64,000 nt of DNA from Diadophis punctatus similis (taxonomy: Eukaryota > Chordata > Lepidosauria > Squamata > Dipsadidae), in assembly GCA_023053685.1 (NCBI GenBank), contig JALIGW010000063.1, forward strand, positions 1,965,614 to 2,029,613. The letters are read 5' to 3'. Each line of letters starts with the position of its first letter. Positions within the stretch are counted from its first letter, which is position 1. The translations under genes were made by a program, and so were the position numbers. The notes beneath the pieces are model-generated. The model saw only the letters and a program-made list of their open reading frames with translations, did no database searches and was not told the origin of the DNA. This document shows positions 24,813 through 36,063 of the stretch, piece by piece.

Positions 24813-25247
24813 CAGTGATGGCGAACCTATGGCACGGGTGCCACAGGTGGCACGCGGAGCCATATCTGCCGGCACACGAGCCATTGCCTAGCTCAGCTCC
24901 AGCGCGCATTTGTGCGCCGGCCAGCTGATTTTTGGCTCGCATGGAGGCTCTGGGAGGACGTTTTCGGCTTCCGGGGGGCCTCCGGGGGGACTGGGAAGGG
25001 TGTTTTTGCCCTCCCCAGGCTCCAGGGAAGCCTCTGGAACCTGGGGAGGATGAAAAATGGCCCTACCAGGCCCACCAGAAGTTGGGAAACGGGCCATTTC
25101 CGGCCTCCAGAGGGCCTCCAGGAGAGTGGGGGAGGCCGTTTTCGCCCTCCCCAAGCATTGAATTATGGGTGTGGGCACTCGCGCATGCGCCATAGCACGC
25201 ACACATGCACTTTCGGCACCCGAGGGAAAAAAGGGTCGCCATCACTG
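24813..25247. mobile_element. Short non-autonomous hAT element with 8-bp TSD
   Basis: TSD GCCTAGAG at 24805-24812 and 25248-25255. Inverted ends CAGTGATGGCGAACC and, on the minus strand, CAGTGATGGCGACCC. 435 bp, GC-rich, no transposase. Confidence 0.92.
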
Positions 25248-25255
25248 GCCTAGAG

Positions 25256-26275
25256 CCTATTTTCTCTCCTGTTAACTTCCCTCTTGGACAGTTAAACTCA
25301 GGCAGAGAATCACTATAAGCCTTCCCTCTTGGAAGTTACCACAAACAGAGCTCTCCTCAGGTCTTCCACCTAGGCCTTTTATAGTTCCTGGCCCTGCTAT
25401 CTATGATCTGATTGGCTGGCTCCTTATGATGTAATCTATCCCCCCTCCCTAATGGAGAACTGGGATAAATACCTCCCCCTTTCTACTTAAGATACATTTA
25501 AAAGTTGTTTGGCTCCATACTTACTTGTGTACACAATTCCTTTTAACCACACTTTAACTTTAGACAACAACTTAACTCTTTTACATTCAGTACCTGTATG
25601 TGGGCAGCACACCCAGCAATTCCCTTCACCTTGACTCAGAAATGTCCCAAATAAATCAAGCCAATAGTTCATAAAGCAATGGAAAGTTGCTCAAACAAGT
25701 AAGTCCACCAAACAAACTTAAATCCACCAGGCAAAACTGAAATATAAATGCAAGAGCTCACATGGCAAGAGAAGTTCAGAGTCTCCAAGGCACAATTCCA
25801 AACACAGTCAAGAAGAAAGCATGAAGATCAAACAAACAGCTAGAAAACCAACACGTTGTTTCCAGCAATGCCTATCTGTGCCTGCTGTGATAAATACCTT
25901 CCTGGTGAAGCCCATCAAGATGGGTGGGGCCTTCTTCCAAGTAATCTGGCAGACCTCTGTTGCTCTTGTCTTTTCTCTGCAATGCATGCTCTTGGATCAA
26001 GCAGAAGGCAGCTCCTCCTCCTCTTCGCTGGCTATCTGTCCATGCAAGCGTTCCCCAGCTAAAGCCTCCTCTAAAATTCTTTTGGCCAGTTGTTCAGAGC
26101 CATTAATTAACCTAGTTCCTGACATGCCAGGAATGAGCTCATCCTCCCTTCAGCTGACCTCTGAGGAAGACTCTTGGGAGTTGCCCAAGGGAGACATCAT
26201 ACAGTCCGATGTTTATTTAATAAACCAAAACACTTCAAAGAATAAAGGTTCTCGGTGTCTCACATGAATACTGAA
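25256..26275. repeat. Unclassified interspersed block, partly duplicated at 50193-50850
   Basis: From about 25611 (CCAGCAATTCCCTTCACCTT) to 26275 it is collinear with 50193-50850, which directly follows the second orphan exon 2 flank. The R4, hAT and neighbouring sequence at about 21400-25610 therefore entered after duplication or were lost from the other unit. It may be an LTR-like repeat, but no coding domain supports that. Confidence 0.6.
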
Positions 26276-26453
26276 GGGCAAGTGTAAATAGGAAAAATTC
26301 TATCCCCATAACGTATTCCATATTTACCAAATGATACAGTTCGCCAATTATCAATTTCCGGACCCTTTGTCTCAAATATCAAAAAATTGATATTTGTAGG
26401 GGAAATGAAATTTCACTTTTGCATGAGCAATTTTAAAATCACTTCCGATTTGA

Positions 26454-26791
26454 GATTAATATATGGAGATCTGGGGGTACTCAGAGCAACTTACAAAAAT
26501 TAGGCGGGCGATGGCAGGGAGCCATGCGAGGAGTGAGAGCAGCTGGTCCAGGTGAGAGGTGGGAGGTGAGGTGAGAGGTCACCTCTCACGAACCAGAGAG
26601 AAGATGGATTGCGGGCATGACTCTAGGTGAGGCCAAGGCAGGCGAGGCGAGATAAGGAGTGGCTGGGAGGGGAGGGGCAGAGTGCGGCATGCCAGTGGTG
26701 CGATCAAGCAGTTTGCGGAAACAAACAAACAATTCAGCCAAACCGGTGCGAACCGGATGACTCCCACCTCTGATTTAATATAAGGAGATCT
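26454..26791. repeat. Direct-repeat-flanked insertion, 5' flank of V2R-B
   Basis: Orthologous to 1718-2087: the same GATTAATATATGGAGATCT and GATTTAATATAAGGAGATCT borders and the CCCACCTCTG terminus. Confidence 0.6.
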
Positions 26792-26799
26792 AATGGAAA

Positions 26800-27527
26800 A
26801 GTAAATCAAAAACAGGTCCTATTCTTAACATTAGGCAGGGTTCAAGGTTACGCTATTTCTTCCTTAGAATTAGAAGACAGGCAGCACTAGAATTAATCAT
26901 CATCAATCTAAGGTGGCACCAAACTCTATAATTCTGGGTGACTTTCCCTAGGAGTCTCTGGAGACAAGAGAGTACATTGAAGGACAACACCCAATTTCCT
27001 GAGTGTCAAACTATCTTCCTTCAGCATCACTTTCTAGACATGTCCAGAAAGGAAGTACCACAACCACTTCAGGCCAGTGCCCTCTAGGGGAATATCTGTG
27101 ATTTTTCACGATGCTTTCCTCCAGCTTCTCCTCCATACATGGAGGCCCAGAAGTAGTTCAGGATCCCCAGAGAAGATGTTGCTTCTTACAGTAATTATTA
27201 AAATCTTGGTCTGTGAGATCTCTCCTGATATTCCTCCAGTGATTGCCTTTGATGAAAACATCAGACTGAAGCAACTTGAAAGGGATCTTGCATCAGGAAA
27301 GGATAAATGCCTCAGTTCACACTCCGTGTGGCACAAATTTTGGGGACATTCAGGGACTGTGCTTCTTGAATGTACCTTTCCTTTCTCTCCTTTCTAGGTG
27401 AAGTTCTGTTTATCTCTCTCAGTCAAGAAAGTCACTCTCATTTCCATCTTGTGAGAGTGCTTTGAATTCTTCAAATTATCTTGTTCTTCCTTAGAAACAG
27501 GGAAAGGATTCAGTCAGCCCTTGAATT
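26800..27527 (+). promoter_or_regulatory. Conserved 5' flank / putative promoter-5'UTR of V2R-B
   Basis: Collinear with the flanks of A and C. The hydrophobic open frame begins at ATG 27176. The out-of-frame ATG just before exon 1 in A and C is TTG here. Confidence 0.4.
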
Positions 27528-27739
27528 ATGGACCTCCTCCTTCTGCTTCTGCTGATGTCCCAGCCAGTCTCTGGGAAGCCGAGAATGAAGTGCCTGCTGA
27601 GTTTGGAGGAGCAGGAGGAAAGAAAACAACAGAGCTATTACAGGCCAGGAGACCACCTCATTAATATAGTCACCTTTGCCACAATAATATCCCACATAAT
27701 GCTGTCTTTCAACAGAGCTCCTTATACTCAATCTCCCTC
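27528..27739 (+). pseudogene. V2R-B exon 1
   Basis: Start ATG at 27528 with the shortest leucine run of the three copies (seven). Donor TC|GTAAGT. Frame open. Confidence 0.9.
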
Positions 27740-28267
27740 GTAAGTAATTCAGTGTGATGGAGTTGCATTCTCTCCATTTTGCAGTCATAACACTGTTCTT
27801 TTTTTTCAGTAACTCCTATATTGCAGGACCTGTTTTAATTTCTTGAATCATTTGGATTTCCATAGCTTCTCTCTTACATCTTATTTTAAGAGACCCAAAT
27901 CCAAAGATGGAGCAATCCCTCACCAAGTCTTGTGCAATCCTGAGTTAATCACAACTAGCTTATTGAAAAGTTTGTAGTTGCCTCTGTCCAACCCATTTCC
28001 CTATTTTTATAACCATTCATTGATATTCAATGCCTGATTCTAGTAAGAATAGAGGATGGCTTGTTTTTAGAATTGCTTTTCTGGGTCACTTATGATAAGT
28101 CCTCTTTGCTGATGATTCTATTTTAATGATTGAATGATTTTGAATCTTGGTCATTGCACAAATTAAAAATGAGCACTATTACAATAATGGTATATTTGTG
28201 AATATTAAATATTCATCCCACCTTTCCAACCTTAATAAAAATTAAACAGTTATTTTTTTTTTTGCAG

Positions 28268-28559
28268 TATTACATTTACTAATCCAGCAACAATCCTATG
28301 CTTCATTTTTGCCATTCAACAAGTCAACAAGAATTCTCAGCTTTTGTACAATCTCACACTTGGCTACAACATCCATGACAACTATTCGAACACCTTTGGG
28401 ACTTCAGATGCCTTGCTAGACATGCTCTCAACTGGAGAAGCCAATGTTCCCAACTACAGCTGTGGAAAGAAGGACAACCTGATGGCTGTTATTGATGGAT
28501 CTCTTGATGACATCTCCGTTCAGATGTCAACATTAGTAGGCACCTACAAAGTCCCACAG
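28268..28559 (+). pseudogene. V2R-B exon 2
   Basis: 292 nt, acceptor TTTTGCAG, donor CAG|GTTTGT. Nearly the same as A in protein, with FTNP for FTDP and SNTFGTSD. Confidence 0.92.
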
Positions 28560-29085
28560 GTTTGTTTGTGTGTTTCTCTATGTGGTAAAGTAAGCATGCT
28601 GTTGGTGGGTGGGTAATAGATTCAATCATATCTTTTCTTTGGAATTCTCGAGCTGTTTTTCACAATGACCATTGTAATGGCTAGGGATTGGGACCCACAT
28701 TGGGACGGAGGCATAAACATTGACTCGAGTAAGACTTGAGCAACTGGACACAATGTTAAATATGGAACATTTAAGCAAATCTCTAAAATGAACTGATTTG
28801 CATTTACAGTACTCTAGAGATAGAAGACCAAACACATCTATTATCTGAATGTCAATTTTATTTGAAAAGAGAAAGGGCAGTATCTTAGACCCCAGATTAG
28901 ACAAATGATTATATTCAATCTTGCTAATATTCTGCATTTTGTATTCTTTATCTTGATATGGCTTAAGGGTTAAGAACCATAAATTATTCTAATATGTTTG
29001 TGAGAACCACTGGATATGTTAAAAGCTTACATTTTGGACTTCATCTGATCTAAATATAATACACTATTCTTTATTGTTTCTTCAG

Positions 29086-29880
29086 ATAAGTTATGGAATT
29101 GTTTCAGAGGATCCGAGTGATAAATGTCAAATTCCCTTTTTCCATCAAATGCTCCCCAAAAATGGGTTCCAGTATATAGGAATTGTCCAAGTACTCCTCC
29201 ATTTCAGATGGACTTTGATTGGTCTTTTTTCAACAGACACAGAGGAGGGAGAGAATTTCATGCGAACTTTCAATCCTATGCTTGTCAGAAATGGAATTTG
29301 TGTTGTTATCTCACAACAATTCTCAATGGCTATAGCTGTAGAACATCTCAGAAATGCCATTTCTAAGTGGAGAAAAGTCAATGTCTTTGTACACTTCTTA
29401 GAAATTTTTTCCATTGTGGATAGAGTTCGCCACATCCATTTAATAATTGAAGCTTTGCCAGGACCCATTGAAGAGAAAGTGTGGATCATCACAACGGTTG
29501 AGAAACTGCCAATGACAAGGCATACATTTTACAAATATATCCATAGTGTTTGGGCCTTTTCTTTTCAGGAAAGAAAATGGCCAAATAATGACGGCTTTCA
29601 ACCCAACCTTTTTATGGATTCCAAATTTGAAGACCAGTCTTTTCGCTGTTCTTTTTCAAAGCATGTCCTTTCTGTCAAGGGCCGGAGACGATGCACCCAG
29701 ATAGCACCACTGGACATGCAAGAGAAAAAGAGTAGAATTTTGATTAAAAACTAACATCGTTTTTATAGTGTTGTTAAGACTCTGGCCCATGCCTTGAATG
29801 TTGCATATTCCTCAATATCTAGGAAGAGAAAAATGGAGGAGAAAGAGAGATTGGAGGCTCCAAGGCTAGAGCCATGGCAG
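29086..29880 (+). pseudogene. V2R-B exon 3 with premature stop
   Basis: 795 nt, same length as in A and C, acceptor TTTCTTCAG, donor CAG|GTATGG. The TAA at 29752 is codon 223 of this exon; the 42 codons after it remain open ([15 protein letters not shown] and onward). Confidence 0.92.
29752..29754 (+). other. Nonsense codon TAA in V2R-B exon 3
   Basis: Reads AAC TAA CAT CGT where A reads AAT GAC CAC CGT and C reads AAT GAA CAC CGT. From a GAA ancestor one G-to-T change would suffice. Confidence 0.93.
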
Positions 29881-30079
29881 GTATGGGGTCCTGACAAGTT
29901 TCCATCAAACCTAGTTCCTATTTAGAAAAAAATCCAATGCCCATGTAGGGGGACCATTTCAACTTTATTGTTCTTCAAAACACCAACAGGTTTGGCCAAG
30001 CTGAGATTTAGTTCAGCTTGTTTGGATTATGTTCCAAAGAGCAGGCACTATGACAATTATATTTTGATATTAAGCACTG

Positions 30080-30483
30080 TGTTATGTCCCTACATTTACA
30101 TGTTAGCTGGAAATTCTCAATCAGGTCCAGCCTATTGTCATCTACAGGTTGCCCCTGATTGGCCCTGGTCCAAGCCAGGGCTATCCTATTTAAACCCCAG
30201 CCACAGCTAGGGTTGTTGCTGTTGTTTCCCACCATGACCTAATAAAGAGCTGAAGCCACTAACTCGCCTCCTTGCCTCTTCAGTATGAGAATTTTGAGAC
30301 GACCTTCCATCTGACGTCTCCCCCATGTATATACGATGTGTATGTTTTTTAAAAAATTGATTTAAATTGTTTTTAACAATTTATTTGATGTTCCCTAAGA
30401 TGTTGTACGCTGCCCTGAGTCCTGAGGGAGTAGGGCGGCATTGAAGAACTTTGAATAAATAAAATAAATAAATAAACTTAACA
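30080..30483 (+). repeat. 5' LTR of Gypsy element, interrupted by a CR1 tail
   Basis: Matches the 3' LTR except for a foreign segment at 30292-30476. Contains CCTATTTAAACCCCAGCC (TATA-like) and AATAAAGAGCTGAAGCC (poly(A)-signal-like). Confidence 0.93.
30292..30476 (+). mobile_element. CR1 3' tail inserted in the Gypsy 5' LTR
   Basis: Carries CTGACGTCTCCCCCATGTAT, GCTGCCCTGAGTCCTGAGGG and an (AATA)n tail, the same 3' end as the antisense CR1 at 50941-52310. It is absent from the 3' LTR, so it came later. No clear TSD, which is usual for CR1. Confidence 0.9.
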
Positions 30484-31449
30484 TTGGCGATGAGCATGGG
30501 ATACTTAAGAGTTGCACACAAAGAAACTCAGCCTGCTGAAAGGACGCCTCCAGCCACGAGGCGCCAAATTCAAATCGGAACAAAGGAAATCTATGGAAGC
30601 CACGCCGGCATGTCATCCATCCACCCACCGATGCCATTCGATCCAAAGAGAGAATCATGGGACAACTACCTAAGAAGATTTTGCTGTTTCCTGGGTGCAA
30701 GCGAAATGAACAACAAATCGGACAGCATTAAAAGATACATATTTTTGAGCCACTGCAGGCCAGAGGTTTTTGAGATAGCTGTGAGCCCGATGGAGCCGGA
30801 ACAAGTCAAGGCTGCCTCATGGCCAAGGGTTCAAGAGGTCTTGAAGAACCACTATGACCCTGCACCTTCAAAGGTAGTGAGCCAACACAAGTTTGGAAAA
30901 AGAATGCAACAGGAGCACGAAAGAGTCAATGAATACATCGCGGCTCTAAGAAAGGCATCAGTGCACTGCAAATTCAGCAATTTGGATGAGGCGCTGCTAT
31001 ACCAACTGATCCGAGGAACACGGGACCTGAGCCTACAGAAAAGACTTCTAGACAAGGGGGATGAGCTGACCCTGAAAACTGCCTTAGCGGATGCCAGGGC
31101 AGCAGAAACATCCAAGGATGGAGCGGAAATGCTGCGCCAGAAGGGCACGTCAGCCCCAGCAAAACATGCAGTCAAGGTAAACGAGGTACAATCCAAGAGC
31201 CCAGACGAGTGCTCAGATGAGGAAAGTGAAAACATTTTTCGCATAGACCAGCGCTGGGGGTGGTGGCGAAAAATAACTCCGTGTCCTAGTTGTGGTGAAA
31301 TGCACCCCGGGCATCCTGCTCTTTCCGCGAAGCAAGTTGCAGACATTGTGGGAAAATTGGCCACATTGCGAGGGTCTGCCAGGCACCTCGTTTTCCCCCA
31401 TATCCCTAACAGAGGAACCGGCCGAAATTTCTACCAGAGTGAGCCATGA
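30484..31449 (+). pseudogene. Gypsy gag
   Basis: One 321-residue frame with a retrotransposon capsid-like middle (MPFDPKRESWDNYLRRF, LLYQLIRGTRD). Just before the expected CCHC zinc knuckle the frame shifts (about 31300-31325): the knuckle pattern is readable only in another frame at about 31335-31380. A particle protein without its nucleic-acid-binding knuckle would be defective. Confidence 0.85.
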
Positions 31450-31578
31450 CGTGAAGGCAAACTGCGATGGAATGCGAGGGGTCCACACAGACGAAGTGGT
31501 AACTATGCTCCCCAGGAAGAGATAAACTATATTCGAGTTAATCAAGTAAGAGAGCGGGACAATTCAAAAATTAACATA

Positions 31579-34558
31579 GTGGTTCTTATAGAAGGCTCTC
31601 ATTGTGACATTCAAATTGACACGGGGTCCTCCATAACTATAATGTCTTGGGAAAATGCGAAGAAAGCCATCCCAAGCCTAACCCGGGGGCAGCTGCAAAA
31701 TCAACCAGTCCGGATTTCCGACTGCCAAGGAAATCGAATCCCAGTTTTGGGAATCAAAGATGTGATGGTGAGGTATGAGGACCAGGAAGCAAGTTTGAAG
31801 CTGACCGTCGCCCGCGACCACATCCCCAGCCTGTTGGGACTCGACTGGTTCCGAATGCTCGACATGGAGGTGAACAGAAAGACAAAGGTGATCAACCGAT
31901 GCTGGTTTCAGAGGGAAGCTGCAGAGACCTGCTACAGGAGTTCCAGGAAAATTTCGACCAGCGTTTGGGCAAGTATGTGGGCACCCCAATTTCTTTTAGC
32001 CTAGACCCAAGGGTAGCACCAATAAGGCTAAAACCCCGCAAAATTCCTTTTGCATTAAGACCAAAGATAGACAAAGAGCTAGACAGATTAATCAGTCATG
32101 GGATCTTAGAACCGGTGGATCACACTAAGTGGGAAACCCCAATAGTGCCAATATTTAAAAAATGATGGCTCTATTTGCATCTGTGATAATTATAAATGCC
32201 CAGTTAACAAAGCCCTCCAGCAGAGCGCATATCCGGTGCCGATAGTCCAGCACCTATTGCACACATTAGGTCCGGGCACCATTTTCACAAAATTAGATCT
32301 CACGCAGGCGTACCACCAGCTGCCTGTAGACCGCGAGACCGCAGAAGCACAAACCATCATCACGCACCGCGGGATATATAAATGTATTAGGCTGCAGTTC
32401 GGAGTTAGCGTAGCCACAGGAATTTTTCAAAGTATAATGGAGAGAGTGTTAAACAAGGTACCAGGCATCATTCCATATTCTGATGATGTATTAATAGCAG
32501 CAAAAGACACAACACAGTTAAGAGAAAGACTCAGAGAAGTGCTGAATAGATTCTGAGATGCTGGGTTAAAACTAAAACCTAGCAAGTGCCAGATAGGGGT
32601 TCCGGATGTGGAATTTTTAGGTTACTGGATAGATGAATCAGGATTGCACCCCACAAAGGACAAACTTAGGGCCACTAGGGAAGCCCCGGTGCCCACCAAC
32701 AGGACTCAACTTCAAGCATTTTTAGGGTTGTTGAACTTTTACAGCATATTCCTGCAGAATAAAGCTACTGTCGCAGAGCCCCTGCATAAACTGCTCTCTT
32801 AAAAAATGGCCTGGTTTTGGGGGTCGGCACAGAACAGGACTTTTTAGGCTGTAAAAGACCTGCTGTCTGACAAGAGTTTTTAATGCAATTTAGTGACACA
32901 GTGCCAGTTGTGTTGGTTTGCGATGCATCACCTTTTGGGGTTTGGGCTGTACTGAGCCATCGGCTCTCAAATGGCTGTGAAGTTCCTGTTGCTTATTTCT
33001 CCAGGACTCTGTCAAGTGCAGAAAGAAACTCTTGCCAAATTGACAGAGAAGCACTTGCCGCTGTAGTGGGTGTTAAGCGTTTTCATGAATATTTGTTTGG
33101 GCAACATTTTGAGCTGGTCCCTGACCATAAACCTTTATTGGACCTTCTAGTGGGAAATAAGCCCACTCCGGACACGCTACCACCCAAAATGCAGAGATGG
33201 TTGCTGTTTCTCTCTGCTTATTAATACACGCTAACTCACCGGCCTGGAAAGAAAATGGGCAACACAGATGCATTGAGCCACTGCCCATTGCCAGACCTAG
33301 TGGACGACCCCATGCCGGAGATTCCAGTGCTGCTCATAGACAGTGCCAGACCGGGATTGATCACCTCGGCAGATGTTGCAGCCAAAACCAAGAAAGACTC
33401 TGATTTATGGACAATCATGAACTGGGTATGGAGGGGGTGGCCACAAGGGCCAGTGAAACCCAGCCTCCAACCCTACACACAAAGGCAAAATGAGTTATCA
33501 ACCAGGGGGGGTCTATTGTGGGGTGATAGGGTCCTCGCTCCTCTGTTGCTACGAGAAGATATTCTAAAAGAACTACACAAGGGGCACCTTGGGGTGGTGA
33601 GAATGAAGGCACTGGCACGTAGCTATGCATGGTGGACCAAAATGGACAAGCACATAGATGAATGGGTCGCTGGGTGTCCTCCGTGCCAGGAGTCCAGGGC
33701 ATCACTGCCAAAAGTCACAGTTTTTGAATGGGAACAACCCAGGGCCCCTTGGTCATGCATTCACATAGATTTCGCGGGGCCATTCCATGGGCAGACATTC
33801 ATGATAACAATAGATGCATACTCAAAATGGAAGTGGAAGTCAAAATCATGCCCAAAACAACAGCAGAGGTGGTAATAAAGGTTTTAAGGAAGTTGTTTGC
33901 CACACACGGCCTTCCAGACACCATTGTGTCAGACAACGGGCCTCAACTCATCTCAACACAGTTCGAGGGATACCTAGCCAGCTTAGGCCTCAAACACACA
34001 CTCATCTCACCATTCCAGCCAAGTTCAAGTGGCCAAGTAGAACGAGCAGTGAGATCAGTAAAAGAGTCATTGGGCCACATTGGCCCAGGGGATTGGCAGG
34101 CCTGAGTAGACAAACTCCTCACTTGGCAACACATAACCCCTAGCACGGCCACTGGGAAAAGTCCTGCCAAGTTGCTGATGGGCCAAAAGCTACAGTCCAC
34201 CCTAGACAGATTACACCCCTCTTATTCAAACCATAAGGAAATACAAACTCCGGCGCAAGTCAGGGCATTCAAAATAAAAGATCCAGTATTTGCAAAGAAC
34301 TTCGCCAAGGGGTCCCTATGGCTACCTGGGGAGGTCCAAGAAATAACCGGGCCAAAATCATACCTAATAGATTTGGAGGAAGGGAGAAAATTGCGGCGGC
34401 ACATAGACCAGCTTCGCTATAGGCTGCCGCTAAACACAGATTGGGAGAAGGGCAATAATGTCATTTTCCCTACAGCTAATTCTAACATGAGGGAGACAGA
34501 GTACTTAGCTGAAGTTCCAGAAGCGCCACCCAGCGATTACGGAGGTTCAATTCCATGA
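31579..34558 (+). pseudogene. Gypsy pol (protease, RT, RNase H, integrase), multiply broken
   Basis: Retropepsin DTGSS near 31620; reverse transcriptase palm split over 31899-32165 and 32236-32556 with YSDD at the catalytic site; RNase H region at about 32883-33224 (CDASPFG); integrase zinc region (HKGHLG...CPPC) and catalytic core (HIDFAGPF, SDNGPQ) at 33255-34105; C-terminal part to 34558. Stops or shifts separate nearly every domain, for example at about 31990, 32163, 32554, 32800, 33222, 33840 and 34105. Confidence 0.9.
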
Positions 34559-34746
34559 AGAATCCAGAGAGCACCCGAAGTATTCCAGCAGGTTCCACAG
34601 AGGGAGCCAGAGAGGGAAAACACATTTTCTCCGCCCAAAGCCGAAGCCCAAAATGAGCTGCAAGGGTCATCTAGAGACACCAGACGCCCAGCGTATTTAG
34701 ATGACTACGTATGCAAATGTGTTGAGATGAACTAAGGGGGGAGGGA

Positions 34747-34963
34747 TGTTATGTCCCTACATTTACATGTTAGCTGGAAGTTATCAATCTTGTCCAGCCA
34801 TTTGTCATCTACAGGTTGCCCCTGATTGGCCCTGGTCAAAGCCAGGGCTATCCTATTTAAACCCCAGCCAAAGCTGGGGTTTTGCAGTTGTTTCCAACCA
34901 TTACCTAATAAAGAGCTGAAGCCACTAACTCACCTCCTGCCTCATCAGTATGAGAACTTAACA
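34747..34963 (+). repeat. 3' LTR of Gypsy element
   Basis: 217 bp, TGTTATG...TTAACA, preceded by the polypurine tract AAGGGGGGAGGGA. It differs from the 5' LTR by scattered substitutions and small indels, so the insertion is not very recent. Confidence 0.95.
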
Positions 34964-35127
34964 CACTGCTATTATAAAATTCCTGTACTTATGGGTTTGT
35001 AATTGGCATGATAGAAGTTTATATTCCTAAATTTCAGCTAAACCTGGGATCATTTAGCCTAACCCCTCCTTACTGCAGGAATCCAATTAAAGCTTTTCAG
35101 ACTGATGGCTGCTCAGTCTTTGCATTT

Positions 35128-35355
35128 AGCCGTGGTGGTGCAGTGGTTACAATGCAAATATTGCTGGCTAACTCACTTCTCACTGCCAGGTCCTGATCCT
35201 AACCAGCTCAAGGTTGACTCAGCTTTCCATCCTTCCAATGTGGGTAAAATGGGGAGCCAGATTGCTGGGGGCAATATGCTGATTCTATAAATCACTTAGA
35301 GAGGGATGTAAAAGCACTGTGAAGTGGTATATAAGTGTAAGTGCTATTGCTATTT
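35128..35355 (+). repeat. tRNA-derived SINE, intron 3 of V2R-B
   Basis: Orthologous to 56728-56955 in V2R-C and to the outer SINE of V2R-A; head AGCCGTGGTGGTGCAGTGG, tail GCTATTGCTATTTA. Confidence 0.85.
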
Positions 35356-35472
35356 AGGCAAATAGTGAAGGGGGGACCGAACATCTCTTGTTCACTGGCT
35401 CAGCTTTAAAATTGCTCCTCCGTTTAGGATGTTACAATTTGCTTTCAAAATTCCTGGATGTTTCAATTCTAG

Positions 35473-35685
35473 TTGCATCCCTTTCTGGAGAAGAATGAGT
35501 TTTGCAATTTTTCCTGGGAGAAAGTATACTTGGTCCAAAGTGGAAATGTAGCAGCAGATCTGAATATCATAAGTTGGTTGCTTTTCCCCAAGGAGGATCC
35601 CATCCAAGAGCAACTCGGGAGTTTTGAAAGACAGAGGCTTATTATCAACCAAGATGCTCTTTCACGGCTAAAGTTGCTCAACAAG
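35473..35685 (+). pseudogene. V2R-B exon 4
   Basis: 213 nt, open, starts [14 protein letters not shown] and ends LKLLNK. Acceptor AATTCTAG, donor AAG|GTAATT. Confidence 0.9.
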
Positions 35686-36063
35686 GTAATTGAAAATATT
35701 AGAAACTTTTCTGTCTGTACAGTTGATGTTAGTGTCCCCTGAAAGAGCAGGCTCAGATATTTTTAAAGAGCCCATATCTGACCAGAGTTATTTATGCCTC
35801 TGTTTCACCCCACTGGGATAGGCCTCCTGCTGCTAGGAAGGTGATCCAAGGTGTTCAATCAAAATGGAATCATAATGACTTCTCCGATGTAAGATAATGC
35901 CTTAAACTAGAAAAATGAAGGACTGAAAGTTGCCTTTCCTCCCCAGCCCAAAAGTCCTTTTTGACAAGTGAAATAATGAGGGTCAGTTTGTAATGAAATG
36001 CTTCTTAGATTTGGTCTCGGCTTCTAAGCCATCTACAAACCCCTTGAATGCAATTGCTTATCT

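Larger units (their letters stand above)
30080..34963 (+). mobile_element. Ty3/Gypsy LTR retrotransposon, complete but inactive, intron 3 of V2R-B
   Basis: The 5-bp TSD CACTG (30075-30079 and 34964-34968) brackets LTRs that start TGTTATG and end TTAACA. A primer-site-like TTGGCGATGAGC follows the 5' LTR and a purine tract (34734-34746) precedes the 3' LTR. The internal order is gag, protease (DTGSS), reverse transcriptase, RNase H, integrase, which is the Gypsy order. It is disabled by many stops and frame changes. V2R-A and V2R-C lack it, so it arrived after duplication. Orientation is the same as the receptor, so its poly(A) site could end V2R-B transcripts early. Confidence 0.95.

Noticed and set aside
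24893..25253. Several overlapping GC-rich open frames
   Set aside because: They lie within a 435-bp hAT element with TSD and terminal inverted repeats.
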